NCBI RefSeq assembly: GCF_900215205.1
Contig: NZ_OBDY01000008.1
Span: forward strand, 124,001-188,000
DNA: 64,000 bases
Reading direction: 5' to 3'
Source of the DNA: Paractinoplanes atraurantiacus
GTDB taxonomy: Bacteria > Actinomycetota > Actinomycetes > Mycobacteriales > Micromonosporaceae
The notes beneath the pieces are model-generated. The model did not search any database and had not been told where the DNA came from. It saw only the letters and a program-made list of their open reading frames with translations. This document shows, in pieces, positions 48,045 to 57,005 of this stretch (position 1 is the first letter of the stretch; every line of letters begins with the position of its first letter). The position numbers and the translations under genes are program-made.

Positions 48045-49181
48045 ATGACTGAGATACATGCTGGCGAGGTTCGTGACGGGGCTTGGGGCAGGTTGTTGGC
48101 TACCGCCGACCTTGAGCGGCCAGTGGCCGTCAGCTGGCTTTTTGGGCTTGGATTCAACCGCTCGGCGCCTGAGGACGTGCTTCTCGGGCTGTTGGATTTC
48201 GGCGAGACAGGCTTTCTTTACCGGGAAGACCTTCCTGTGGGGGTCATGGATGCTGCGGTCGTCCACGACGCCGCGCCGGTGCGCGCCGCCGCTGCTGAGT
48301 CCGGCCGGCTTTCCGCTGAGCAGTGGGACAGGCTGATCGGCGCCACGTCGGATCCGGGGCAACGCGACATGTTCGCGGAGCTGGCGGCGGAGCAGATGGC
48401 CGCTCGACGACGCTCCCGCGGTGGCCGTGGGGTTGGCAGTGCTCCGCATCCTGACGCCATGCCGCCTCGGACGCCGGAGGAAATCGAGGCGATGGCGGCC
48501 GAGGTTCCGGACATTGAACCGGCCGAAGTCACGACTGCGCTCTGGTGGATCGGCGCCCTCCACGAGAACGTCGACGCCATGCGCCGGCTCGCCGCCTCGC
48601 CGAAGCTGCTGGTCCGGCGAAGCGTCGCACGGGCACCGCGCCTGCCCGCCGACGTAGTGGCGACTCTCGCCCATGACGAGGACCGCATCGTGCGGCTCTT
48701 CCTGGCCGAGTCATGCGACGACGCTCCGCCGGAGATGCTCCTGGAGGTGGCTGCGTGGTGGGAAGGGAGCCTGTCGTTCCCCGGCCGGCCGCTCACCCAT
48801 CCCAACTTCCCCCGGGACGGGTTGCTCCGCTATGCGGACGATGCCAACCCTCGTATGCGAATCCTCGCCCTCGCCGACCCGACCTCCACGAGCGCAGTCG
48901 CCGAGCAGTTCAGCCACGATCCCGACCCGATCGTGCGCAGAGCCGCCGCCGAGGACCACCGCCTCTCGCCGGAATCGCTGCGACGGCTCGCCGCCGACAC
49001 CGATCAACGCGTCCGCATGCGAGCCTGGCTCAACCCCTCGATATCGGCGGGCACCTTGATGACACTGCTGCTCAACACGCGCAGTGCGAAACATGCCGCC
49101 CGCAATCCCGGCATCCCGATCCCAGTCATGCGCCATATGGCCACAGTCGCGAGGCTCCCCTCCCCAGCGATCAAACCCTAG
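48045..49181 (+). CDS. leucine-rich-repeat-variant (LRV)-like helical repeat protein
   Basis: This protein of about 378 residues is built of short two-helix repeats of LRV/HEAT type. Examples are LLVRRSVARAPRLPADVVAT, DRIVRLFLAESCDDAPPEML, NPRMRILALADPTSTSAVAE, DPIVRRAAAEDHRLSPESLR and DQRVRMRAWLNPSISAGTLM. Each repeat keeps V/I-R-x2-(L/V/A)A. Such proteins occur singly in actinobacteria, often near conflict genes, and their binding partners are unknown. The N-terminal 150 residues are not repetitive. Start ATG 48045 (a TTG precedes it). The stop overlaps the convergent NYN gene by 4 bases. Confidence 0.75.
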   Translation: MTEIHAGEVRDGAWGRLLATADLERPVAVSWLFGLGFNRSAPEDVLLGLLDFGETGFLYREDLPVGVMDAAVVHDAAPVRAAAAESGRLSAEQWDRLIGATSDPGQRDMFAELAAEQMAARRRSRGGRGVGSAPHPDAMPPRTPEEIEAMAAEVPDIEPAEVTTALWWIGALHENVDAMRRLAASPKLLVRRSVARAPRLPADVVATLAHDEDRIVRLFLAESCDDAPPEMLLEVAAWWEGSLSFPGRPLTHPNFPRDGLLRYADDANPRMRILALADPTSTSAVAEQFSHDPDPIVRRAAAEDHRLSPESLRRLAADTDQRVRMRAWLNPSISAGTLMTLLLNTRSAKHAARNPGIPIPVMRHMATVARLPSPAIKP

Positions 49182-50047
49182 TCTTCCGATCCGTACGCCT
49201 CGTCGAATTGCGCCCAGAACTGCGCCCTGAGCTTGTGCCGGACGGCCTCGTCCAAGTCGATGACACCGAGGCGATCCGATAGATCGGTCAGCAATGCTTT
49301 GTCGACGTCTCGGGGAATTGATGGCTTGCCGATCGTGACTGCCGCTAACTCCTCCGCACTGGCGGAGCTGAGGAAAGTCGTCAGAACCCTGCTGGCCACC
49401 GACTCGATCTGGTCGGTGACCTCAGCGGCGGCGAGGTCCTTGAGCGTACCGCTGATTTCGGGCTGCCTGCCTTGCGATGCAGCCGCCGGAGACACCTCGA
49501 CCTTCGCCACCGTACGGTCGATGGTGTCGGGAAAGACGATTTTGAGGCCGTCAGCCGCCCGGACCAGATGCCGGCTGACGCCATGGGGCTTGTCGTCGGC
49601 ATTAGGAACGGCAAGCAGGAAGACCTGCACACCGTGTAGCTGGGCTTCCTCGACAGCCTCGGTCAGGTCATCGTCGCCGGAGACGAGGATGAAGACTTCG
49701 GCGACTCCGTTACGCGCATGTGCGACAAGATCGAGTCCAATGCGCAGATCGACGCCTTTCTGCTGACCTTCCACGCCGAACCGGCCGAGCCGCAACTTGA
49801 CGTTGGACAGCTCCCCGATCGCCTGCTGTTGTGTGTCAGGTACGCCGTCTCGCGCAGAGTCGTACCAATGCACGCGCAGCACCGGCAGTTCCGACAGCTT
49901 CTCGGCCTGATGAACGAGCTCGTCAATCAGCGACTCGTAGTCGACCCGAATCCCGTTACGCAGCGACGTCCCCGTCACCCGGACGGCCGCAGCACTGAGC
50001 AGGTAACCGACATCCACATAGAGGGAGCACTTAGGCCTCACCTGCAC
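49178..50047 (-). CDS. NYN-domain (PIN-like) nuclease-fold protein
   Basis: This protein of about 289 residues has an N-terminal NYN domain. The first acidic site is in CSLYVDVGYLLSAAAV, and further ones follow in VLRVHWYDSARDG, GVDLRIGLDLVAHA and VFILVSGDDDLTEAV. These four acid clusters form the PIN-like RNase active site. The C-terminal 120 residues are helical (AAAEVTDQIESVASRVLTTF) and may bind a partner or RNA. The start is the GTG at 50047 or 50041; the frame further upstream is not protein-like. NYN proteins act in RNA processing or as toxins and defence nucleases. Confidence 0.88.
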   Translation of the reverse strand: MQVRPKCSLYVDVGYLLSAAAVRVTGTSLRNGIRVDYESLIDELVHQAEKLSELPVLRVHWYDSARDGVPDTQQQAIGELSNVKLRLGRFGVEGQQKGVDLRIGLDLVAHARNGVAEVFILVSGDDDLTEAVEEAQLHGVQVFLLAVPNADDKPHGVSRHLVRAADGLKIVFPDTIDRTVAKVEVSPAAASQGRQPEISGTLKDLAAAEVTDQIESVASRVLTTFLSSASAEELAAVTIGKPSIPRDVDKALLTDLSDRLGVIDLDEAVRHKLRAQFWAQFDEAYGSED

Positions 50048-50372
50048 AGAATGCCACGACTCCGAGACCGAGACCGCCCACCGGAAGCCAACACCGACGA
50101 CGATGTCCTCAGCGTGGCCAGGACAAGCTCGCCCCGAAAGCCATCGAGGCATCCGTCCACCGGCACGGCGTGCGTCGTCCTGTCTCGGCCTGTTCCACCC
50201 GGCGCGACTGCTCGCCACCGCCGCCACGCGGTCGGCGGCATGAGAGCACGCTCGTTAAGTAGCACACAGAACGAGGTCTAGAATGCAACGAAGCATTGCG
50301 TCTTTTGGAACTGTGTACTAACACCTACCAGTTTTGAGCACCCTGCCACGATTTATCGAGGTGGCCGTTCGG
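50048..50372. other. intergenic region, AT-rich right half
   Basis: No gene is seen. The right half (about 50240-50370) is clearly richer in A and T than the rest of the window (for example tttggaactgtgtactaac). It joins a low-GC gene at 50373, so the composition boundary of the accessory segment lies near 50230. Confidence 0.5.
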
Positions 50373-51125
50373 TCAATCTTCACCGAACCGGCGTGGAAGA
50401 TCTACGGTGAATAGTGCACCGAAACGCGCGCGCCTTAAGACACATTGCTGCAGGAGCGACTCAGTATTCCACGCTATGATCGCCGGATCTCCAATGAAGC
50501 AATCCAAGGCGTTTACCATGAAGTCATCGAGGCGCTTCGTTCCTAGTTCAATCGGCGGGGACCTCCTAGGTCGAGCATATAGCTCGAGTATAGGCTTGGC
50601 CCCTACTACCGCGACTGGGTGATTTCCATAGATCCAGACGAATGATGCTGGCGTCACATTCAACATATCCCTGCACTGGGTTGCCAGTAGCTTAGGAGGA
50701 GTGGTGAGTGCTACGACGCCGCTTTCGTCCATCAACGCATCCGGACGCCACAGCCAGTGGCTATAATCTTTTGATGCTTGGTTCGGCGGCGCGTATGTGA
50801 GCCCAGAGTATCCCGATCTCTTCGCTTGAACGAGAAACCCTTTGCGAACACGAACCTGAGGGGCCACCTCGATATCTAAGACAGCGCATAAATCTGCACC
50901 CAGCAGCGACTCCGAAGAATTGGCGCCTGCCGAGTCGAGTACGCGAATCTTAAGATTTACCCCCTCATCCGTGGCTTCCTCAACAAGGGACTCTAGCTGA
51001 TTTGAGAGAGTCGAAGACATCGCTGGCTCTTCCGAGTCACGGTCGTCTGTAATGCGCCGAAGAAGCCTTTGCTCGGCTCGTGCGACAGACTGGGCTACTG
51101 CGGATACAGCGCTACGTGACAACAT
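50373..51125 (-). CDS. putative PD-(D/E)xK nuclease-fold protein on low-GC DNA
   Basis: This 250-residue protein has lower GC and more rare codons than its neighbours. The segment GADLCAVLDIEVAPQV (Asp78) followed by KGFLVQAKRSGYSG (Gln100-x-Lys102) matches the core of restriction-endonuclease-like folds, in which a D...QxK/ExK pair binds metal. A helix with Glu46, Glu49 and Glu50 lies upstream. Residues 115-250 form an unfamiliar C-terminal region (LATQCRDMLNVTPASFVWIY). Similar proteins occur in phage-defence islands. No methyltransferase or other restriction subunit is adjacent. The start could also be the internal ATG at 51020. Confidence 0.6.
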   Translation of the reverse strand: MLSRSAVSAVAQSVARAEQRLLRRITDDRDSEEPAMSSTLSNQLESLVEEATDEGVNLKIRVLDSAGANSSESLLGADLCAVLDIEVAPQVRVRKGFLVQAKRSGYSGLTYAPPNQASKDYSHWLWRPDALMDESGVVALTTPPKLLATQCRDMLNVTPASFVWIYGNHPVAVVGAKPILELYARPRRSPPIELGTKRLDDFMVNALDCFIGDPAIIAWNTESLLQQCVLRRARFGALFTVDLPRRFGED

Positions 51126-51736
51126 TTCGCATTTATAGCATTGGAGGAATACTTAGGCAACGCGCATGTCAAACTAAGCTCGAGTCAAGAAGGATTCTTG
51201 CCGCAGTAGCTGCCCGCAAGGGTTGAATTCGCCGACGAGATCGAGTGCACTCCTCTCGGCAGATCCGGATACCGTTGCTTGGCACATGTGCTCTCCGTGG
51301 TAGGCGATCTCTGCGTGCTGGCGGCGCCTTCGTTGTTGGCACGCCGCTGAGCTGGCGCGCGTCGATGTCGTTGTTGTACCCGGGGGTGTAGGTGGCTCTG
51401 GGCCGGAACTCCTACGCCGACAGCAGAGCGGCGATGGTTGCGGCCGGGGTGAGTGAGACGGCGAGGGCACTCAGTACGGGTGGTCTGTTCCCACGGGCGA
51501 TGATGTCGCGTCCTTCGTCAGGCCAAGTCGATTCTGAGCGGTTGGGCCGGGCAGGTCTGACATCTGGTGGCCGATATCTATGGCGCACCGGCAAGTCTCG
51601 ATGCCGCGGACGGCAGAGCACGACGGGTGAGGGCGTCGACTCGCCTCAAGGCGCCGCCGTGACGGCGACGTCGACCGTTGCGCTCGTGGCGGCGGGCCGG
51701 TCGGGGCTGGGTTGGGTGGGCGATTAGGGTGGATTG
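51126..51736. other. 611-bp region, no confident gene
   Basis: Composition climbs back from AT-rich (51120-51200) to typical GC. A short minus-strand frame (51174-51330) ends with sequence that looks protein-like (HMCQATVSGSAERSALDLVG) but has no proper N-terminus, so it may be a gene remnant. The promoter of hemC should lie in the last 100 bases, but no clear boxes are seen. Confidence 0.45.
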
Positions 51737-52666
51737 ATGCCTGCGAAGCAGCTTGTTCGGATTGGTAGTCGGTCGTCGCCTATGGCGTTGGCTCAAGTTG
51801 AGCGGGTTCGGGGGGAGCTGGCGGTCAAGCGGCCCGATGTGGTGACTGAGGTTGTGGCGTTCACCACAAGTGGGGATCGGTGGGCGGGGGCTCTGTCCGA
51901 GCTTGGCGGCAAGGGGGCGTTCACCAAAGAGATCGATCGGGCTCTGGTGGACGGGCGGATTGATCTGGCGGTGCACTGCATGAAGGACGTGCCGGGGGAT
52001 CGGCCTGTGCCGGCGGGGACCGTGTTTGCTGCCTATCTCGCTCGGGATGACATTCGGGACGCTTTGGTCAACCCCGTGGGGGTACGCCTGGCCGAGCTGC
52101 CCGCGGGGGCGCGGGTCGGGACTTCGGCGGTTCGGCGGGTGGCTCAGCTGGGGCGTGAGTTTCCGCAGGTGGAAGCCGTGCCTCTGCGGGGGAACGCCAA
52201 CAGCCGGCTGGCCAAGCTCGATGCGGGGGAAGTCGATGCTCTGCTCTTGGCGGTGTCGGGGCTGGAGCGGATCGGGCAGCCGGAGCGGATCACCGAGGTG
52301 CTGTCCGTCGACGTGATGTGCCCGCCGATCGGGGCGGGGGTGCTCGGGCTTCAGTGCCGGGCCGATGATGTGGCGACGCTTGAAGCGGCCGGAACGCTGG
52401 GGGATCCGGACGTCTGGCGGGAGACCGCGGCCGAGCGGATGCTGCTTCATGTGCTGCAAGGGCACTGCAACAGTCCTATCGCCGGGTACGCGGTCAGTGA
52501 GGCGGGCGGGCGGCTGTCGCTGCGCGGGCGGGTCTTCTCGCCGGACGGCAAGCGGGTGCTGGAAGCCTTCGAGACCGACGACGATCCGGTTACTCTGGGT
52601 GTTGCTGTGGCGCTGGCGCTGCTCAGGCAAGGGGCTCGTGGGCTGATCGACGGGATCCCGCATTGA
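51737..52666 (+). CDS. hemC: hydroxymethylbilane synthase (porphobilinogen deaminase)
   Basis: This 309-residue enzyme polymerises four porphobilinogen units to hydroxymethylbilane in tetrapyrrole synthesis. It starts MPAKQLVRIGSRSSPMALAQ and contains GGKGAFTKEIDRALVDGRID and AVHCMKDVPG with the catalytic Asp region. It continues VGTSAVRRVAQL and RGNANSRLAKLDAGEVDAL. The dipyrromethane-cofactor cysteine is in LLHVLQGHCNSPIAGYA. Length and motifs are complete. HemA, HemD and HemB are not adjacent, whereas actinobacteria usually keep a hemACD cluster. This copy may therefore be a second one (inference). Confidence 0.95.
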   Translation: MPAKQLVRIGSRSSPMALAQVERVRGELAVKRPDVVTEVVAFTTSGDRWAGALSELGGKGAFTKEIDRALVDGRIDLAVHCMKDVPGDRPVPAGTVFAAYLARDDIRDALVNPVGVRLAELPAGARVGTSAVRRVAQLGREFPQVEAVPLRGNANSRLAKLDAGEVDALLLAVSGLERIGQPERITEVLSVDVMCPPIGAGVLGLQCRADDVATLEAAGTLGDPDVWRETAAERMLLHVLQGHCNSPIAGYAVSEAGGRLSLRGRVFSPDGKRVLEAFETDDDPVTLGVAVALALLRQGARGLIDGIPH

Positions 52667-52712
52667 GGCGGTCCCGTTCCCAGGCAATGCCAAACAAGAT
52701 CACGTAGTCTTG

Positions 52713-52734
52713 CCCCCGCCGTGTTGCGCGGGGG
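52713..52734. terminator. short GC hairpin between hemC and the PBP gene
   Basis: CCCCCGC (52713-52719) pairs with GCGGGGG (52728-52734) across an 8-base loop, 47 bases after the hemC stop. No T-run follows. It could end hemC transcription or sit in the leader of the penicillin-binding protein gene. Confidence 0.4.
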
Positions 52735-52791
52735 TGGTTCCCTGTGCCGGCGTGTTCGGGGTAATCGTGGAGAAAGGTGGTCTGGAGCTCC

Positions 52792-54924
52792 GTGTCTGTC
52801 GGTAACCGGACGAAAGACCGTAAGTGGCCCAGCAAGGCTGTGCTGTTGATCCTGTGTGGGCTGCTGACCGGCGTGGTGGTGTCGGCCGCCTCGTTCCCGG
52901 CGTTCGCGCTCGGTGGGCTGGTGGCCAAGGCGGGGGCGCAGGAGTTCTCGTCGCTGCCGAGCACGCTCGTGCAGCAGTCGACGCCGCAGGTGACGCGGGT
53001 CTTCGCCAATGACGGCAAGACGCAGATCGCCGTCCTCTACGACGAGTTCCGCAGCGATGTGCCGATCAGCCAGATCTCGGTGAACATGCAGAACGCCATC
53101 GTCGCCGCCGAGGACCACAAGTTCTACGAGCACAACGGCGTCGACCTCAAGGGCATCGCCCGGGCCGCCGTCAACAACAACAACGGTGGGTCCAAGCAGG
53201 GCGCCTCGACACTGACCATGCAGTACGTGCGCATGGCGCAGGCGTACGGCGCCAAGACCCCGCAGGAGGCGATCGACGCGACCCGGGACAGCCCGGAGCG
53301 CAAGGTCACCGAGATCAAGTACGCGTTGCAGGTCGAGAAGGACCTGGACAAGAAGCAGATCCTCGAGCGCTACCTGAACCTCGCCCCGTTCGGCAACGGC
53401 GCCTACGGCGTCTACGCGGGCAGCCGGGTCTACTTCAAGAAGTCGCCCAAGGACCTGACGATCGCCGAGGCCGCGCTGCTGGCCGGCATGGTGAAGGCGC
53501 CGACCGCGTTCGACCCGACCACCCCGACCGGCTACCCGCAGGCGCTGGCCCGGCGCAACTACATCATCGACAACATGGTGTCGCTGGGCCAGATCACCAA
53601 GGCGCAGGGCGACCAGGCCAAGAAGGTCAAGCTCGGCCGTACGACGAACCGCCCCGGCAACGGCTGCACCTCGGTCGCCAAGAACAACTGGGGCTTCTTC
53701 TGCGACTATTTCTACCGCTGGTGGATGGGTCAGTCCGCGTTCGGTGACAACTCGTACGAGCGGGAACGTCAGCTCAAGACCGGTGGCTACCGGATCGTCA
53801 CGTCGCTCGACATCAAGGCGCAGACCGCCGCCCGTTCCGAGATCAGCAAGAAGATCAAGGACAAGAACAAGAACGCCGTCCTGATCGCGGCGGTCGAGCC
53901 CGGCTCGGGCCGGGTCAAGGCGCTGGCCGCCAACCGCTCGTACAAGCTCGACGACGGCACCAACCCGCCCAGCTCGAACCCGCAGGCCCGCAAGGCCGGC
54001 GCCCGCGCCACCTATCCGAACACCACCAACCCGATCATCACCGGTGGCGGCGACATCAGCGGCTACCAGGCCGGCTCGGTGTTCAAGATGTTCACCATGG
54101 TGGCCGCGCTCGAGAACGGGCTGGAGCTCAGCCACTCGATCACGTCGGACTACTTCTACAAGTCGGGCTACCCGGTCGCCCGCAACTCGCCGGCCGCCTG
54201 CCCGGGCACCTCGTTCTACTGCCCGCAGAACGCCTCGAAGAACGAGAAGGGCACGTTCAACATGTGGACCGGCTTCGGCAAGTCGGTAAACACGTACTTC
54301 GTGCCGTTGCAGGAGCAGGTCGGCGCCGAGAAGGTCGTCGACGTCTCGAAGCGGTTCGGCCTGCAGTACCGCGGCGGCGACCGCGACCTGATCGCGACCC
54401 CCGAGGCGGCGCACCAGTTCGGCGCGTTCACCCTCGGCGTGACCGCGTCGACGCCGCTGGAGATCGCCAACGCGTACGCCACGCTGGCCGGCGACGGCAT
54501 GTACTGCGCGCCGACGCCGATCAAGCAGATCTACGCGGCCAACGGCTCGAAGGTCAACGCCGGCCAGCCCGCCTGCAAGCGGGCCACCAGCGCCGACGTG
54601 GCCCGCAAGGCGCTCGACGCGGCCCGCTGCCCGGTCGGCGACCACGCGCAGCTCGGCAACTGCGCCGGCGCGACCGAGGCGAACGCGTACCGCACGATCG
54701 GTCATCCGATCTTCGGTAAGACCGGCACCACCGACAACGACAAGACGGCGTCGCTGGTCGTCGGCTCGCGCAACCTGGTGGTGGCCGGCTACATGGTCAA
54801 CCCGGACTGGGCCAACCACACCGACCGGATGCCGCACAGCATCGTCAACCCGGTCGTCTACCGCACCCTGGCCGACTACATGGACGGCCAGGAGCAGGTC
54901 GAGTTCAAGAAACCGGGGGAGTAG
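52792..54924 (+). CDS. class A penicillin-binding protein (glycosyltransferase/transpeptidase)
   Basis: This protein of about 710 residues starts at GTG 52792 (MSVGNRTKDRKWP); GTG 52777 is an alternative. One membrane helix (AVLLILCGLLTGVVVSAAS) is followed by the GT51 glycosyltransferase domain, with catalytic Glu in AAEDHKFYEHNGVD, QGASTLTMQYVRM and RKVTEIKYALQVE. The transpeptidase domain has the three motifs SVFK (GYQAGSVFKMF), SVN (FGKSVNTYF) and KTGTT. It polymerises lipid II and cross-links peptidoglycan outside the membrane. It probably forms its own transcription unit, followed by a STAS gene 66 bases later. Confidence 0.95.
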   Translation: MSVGNRTKDRKWPSKAVLLILCGLLTGVVVSAASFPAFALGGLVAKAGAQEFSSLPSTLVQQSTPQVTRVFANDGKTQIAVLYDEFRSDVPISQISVNMQNAIVAAEDHKFYEHNGVDLKGIARAAVNNNNGGSKQGASTLTMQYVRMAQAYGAKTPQEAIDATRDSPERKVTEIKYALQVEKDLDKKQILERYLNLAPFGNGAYGVYAGSRVYFKKSPKDLTIAEAALLAGMVKAPTAFDPTTPTGYPQALARRNYIIDNMVSLGQITKAQGDQAKKVKLGRTTNRPGNGCTSVAKNNWGFFCDYFYRWWMGQSAFGDNSYERERQLKTGGYRIVTSLDIKAQTAARSEISKKIKDKNKNAVLIAAVEPGSGRVKALAANRSYKLDDGTNPPSSNPQARKAGARATYPNTTNPIITGGGDISGYQAGSVFKMFTMVAALENGLELSHSITSDYFYKSGYPVARNSPAACPGTSFYCPQNASKNEKGTFNMWTGFGKSVNTYFVPLQEQVGAEKVVDVSKRFGLQYRGGDRDLIATPEAAHQFGAFTLGVTASTPLEIANAYATLAGDGMYCAPTPIKQIYAANGSKVNAGQPACKRATSADVARKALDAARCPVGDHAQLGNCAGATEANAYRTIGHPIFGKTGTTDNDKTASLVVGSRNLVVAGYMVNPDWANHTDRMPHSIVNPVVYRTLADYMDGQEQVEFKKPGE

Positions 54925-54990
54925 CGGTTTGCGCCGCGCGTACCGGGGGTATCGCGCGGCGACCGACCGCACAGACCGACAGGGGCCGAG

Positions 54991-55314
54991 ATGTCGTTGC
55001 AGTACCGGATCGAACGCGACGCGAGCACCGTCACGGTGGCGCCCGAGGGGGACGTCAGCCTGGAGACGGTCGACGTGCTGCGCGAGGTGCTCCGCAGCAC
55101 CGTCGACGCGCCCAACACCGACCGCATCGACGTGGACATGAGCGGGGTGACCTTCCTCGACTCCAGCGGCATCGGCGTGCTGGTGGCCGCCCAGCGGGCG
55201 GCCGCCGGCCGCGGCATCTCGCTGATGTTGCGGGAGCCGACGGCCATGGTCCGCATGGTCCTGCAGATCTCGAACCTCGAGGAGATCCTCGTCCGGGAGA
55301 CCGTGGACGACTGA
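54991..55314 (+). CDS. STAS-domain anti-sigma factor antagonist
   Basis: This 107-residue SpoIIAA-like protein starts MSLQYRIERDASTVTVAPEG. The phosphorylatable serine lies in TFLDSSGIGVLVAAQRAA, the conserved DSSG site. Unphosphorylated antagonists bind an anti-sigma kinase and release the sigma factor. No anti-sigma kinase or sigma gene is adjacent, so it is probably an orphan partner acting in trans. It lies between the PBP gene and a membrane metallopeptidase, suggesting a link to envelope stress (inference). Confidence 0.93.
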   Translation: MSLQYRIERDASTVTVAPEGDVSLETVDVLREVLRSTVDAPNTDRIDVDMSGVTFLDSSGIGVLVAAQRAAAGRGISLMLREPTAMVRMVLQISNLEEILVRETVDD

Positions 55315-55398
55315 CCGGCGCCCTCCTTCATGATCGGCGGCACGGCGGGGCTCTGTACGCTGGCCCGGCATTGATCGTGATCTTGGGGGACTGTTCTG

Positions 55399-56844
55399 AT
55401 GCCGGAGATTCGGCCAGCCACGTTCGAGACGGTGCCGGAGTTCGTTCCGGCCGAACGGCCGAAGCGGCGGTGGCTCGTGCCGGCGGCCGTCGCGGTGGTG
55501 GCGGTCGTCGTGGCCGGGGTGGTCGTGGTGTCGCGGCCCGGGGATGCGGCGCCGGAGGCGGTCACGGCAGCCGTCTCCCCGTCGTTCGTGAATGACAGCG
55601 ACCGCCGGTCCCGGCTGATCGACGAGCTGCTCGCGCGACGGGTGGCGGCGTTCAAGGCCGGGGATCTGAAGGCGTGGCTGGCCGACATCGACCCGGCCGC
55701 GGCCAAGGCGATCGCCTTCGAGACCAAGCGGTTCGCCAACCTGCGGCAGTTCCGCTTCACCTCGTTCGACCTGTCGGCGAGCAACGTCACGGCCACGGCC
55801 GTCTTCGACGAGAAGCCGGACGTCATCATCGACCAGATCTCGCGGCTCACCGCCGACGTCGACCGGTCGGTCATCCCGTACAACTGGAAGCTCGAGTTCA
55901 CCGGTGACACGGTCCGGATCACCGACGTCGCGCCGAGTTACCACCAGGCGTACGAGAATCCGTTGCTGTTTCCGCCGTTCGACGACGTGCCGCTGAAGAG
56001 CGCGTCGGCCGGCGGCATCACGATCGCCGCCGCGGTGGGCAGCAAGTCGAACCCGCAGGCGTTCCTCCCGGCGGCGCAGAGGGCGGCGAAACTCGTGCGG
56101 TCGTTGTGGGGCTCACGCCCGTACGCCACCCCCGGTTTTGTGATTTTCCTGGGTGACCACAAGCAGTTCCTGAAGTGGTACGACAACAACGCGGGCCGTC
56201 AGGGCGCCGTCGGCGTCACCGTCTTTCCTCGGCCGGCCGACGAGGAGGGCACCGAGCAGTTCGACCGTCCTAACCCGACGGTGATGCACAAGCCGAACGA
56301 GCCGTCGTGGATCCGGCGCGGCGCCGGCTCGCGGATCGTGCTCGACGTGTCGCAGTTCACCAGCGCCCGGCAGGCCGAGAGCGTCATGGTGCACGAGATG
56401 GCCCACGCCATCGCCCCGCACCTGATCCAGTCCAAGGCCGGCGGCTACGGTCCCAAGGCCACCAACGTGCAGGCCACCTGGCCGATCGAGGGCTTCGCCC
56501 GGTGGGTCGAGTTCCTCGGCACGCCCGGCTACGCCCAGTCCGCGATGCGCACCGTCCGGGCCGGCCGCGCCTACCGCCCGGCGGGCCCGTTCCCTCCGAG
56601 CGAGGGCTTCTACGCGGCCGACGCCAAGCGGCAGAGCTACAACTACAACCTCAGCTCGAGCATGTTCCTGGCCGCGGAACAGGCCGGTGGCCGCCAGAAG
56701 GCCGTGGACCTCTACGTCTGCCTGAGCAACCAGATGGAGTACCAGGCCGACACTGAGATGTTCATCAATACGTGCATCTCGGGCGTTGGCCTCAACCCGT
56801 CCACGGTGTGGACCGCGCAGCGTCGTCTGGCCGGAAGTCAATAG
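55399..56844 (+). CDS. membrane-anchored zinc metallopeptidase (HExxH)
   Basis: This 481-residue protein has a short cytoplasmic tail and one membrane helix (WLVPAAVAVVAVVVAGVVVV). A NTF2-like region (LIDELLARRVAAFKAGDLKA, then VTATAVFDEKP) follows. The peptidase domain has VMVHEMAHAIAPHL (HEMAH zinc motif) and the third ligand probably in WPIEGFARWVEF, a gluzincin layout. It ends with two cysteines (YVCLSN, NTCISG) that may pair. Related actinobacterial proteins are uncharacterised. It may modify envelope or secreted proteins. Confidence 0.82.
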   Translation: MPEIRPATFETVPEFVPAERPKRRWLVPAAVAVVAVVVAGVVVVSRPGDAAPEAVTAAVSPSFVNDSDRRSRLIDELLARRVAAFKAGDLKAWLADIDPAAAKAIAFETKRFANLRQFRFTSFDLSASNVTATAVFDEKPDVIIDQISRLTADVDRSVIPYNWKLEFTGDTVRITDVAPSYHQAYENPLLFPPFDDVPLKSASAGGITIAAAVGSKSNPQAFLPAAQRAAKLVRSLWGSRPYATPGFVIFLGDHKQFLKWYDNNAGRQGAVGVTVFPRPADEEGTEQFDRPNPTVMHKPNEPSWIRRGAGSRIVLDVSQFTSARQAESVMVHEMAHAIAPHLIQSKAGGYGPKATNVQATWPIEGFARWVEFLGTPGYAQSAMRTVRAGRAYRPAGPFPPSEGFYAADAKRQSYNYNLSSSMFLAAEQAGGRQKAVDLYVCLSNQMEYQADTEMFINTCISGVGLNPSTVWTAQRRLAGSQ

Positions 56845-57005
56845 CAATAGTGGCGTCCGTCGATCATTGTGACAAAGTTCATCGATATAGACCGGCGTCT
56901 CCTCGTTTCGTACTCTGATCCGCCTGGGGCTTGATCACCCGGTGTGGCGCTGGCCGCACCGGGCGTACGCCTGCGCTCCGGCGTGGGCACGGGGAAGGAC
57001 GCTGG

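Noticed and set aside
52447..55944. Minus-strand open frame of about 1,165 codons across hemC, the PBP and the STAS gene
   Set aside because: It runs antisense to three well-supported genes and has composition typical of antisense frames.
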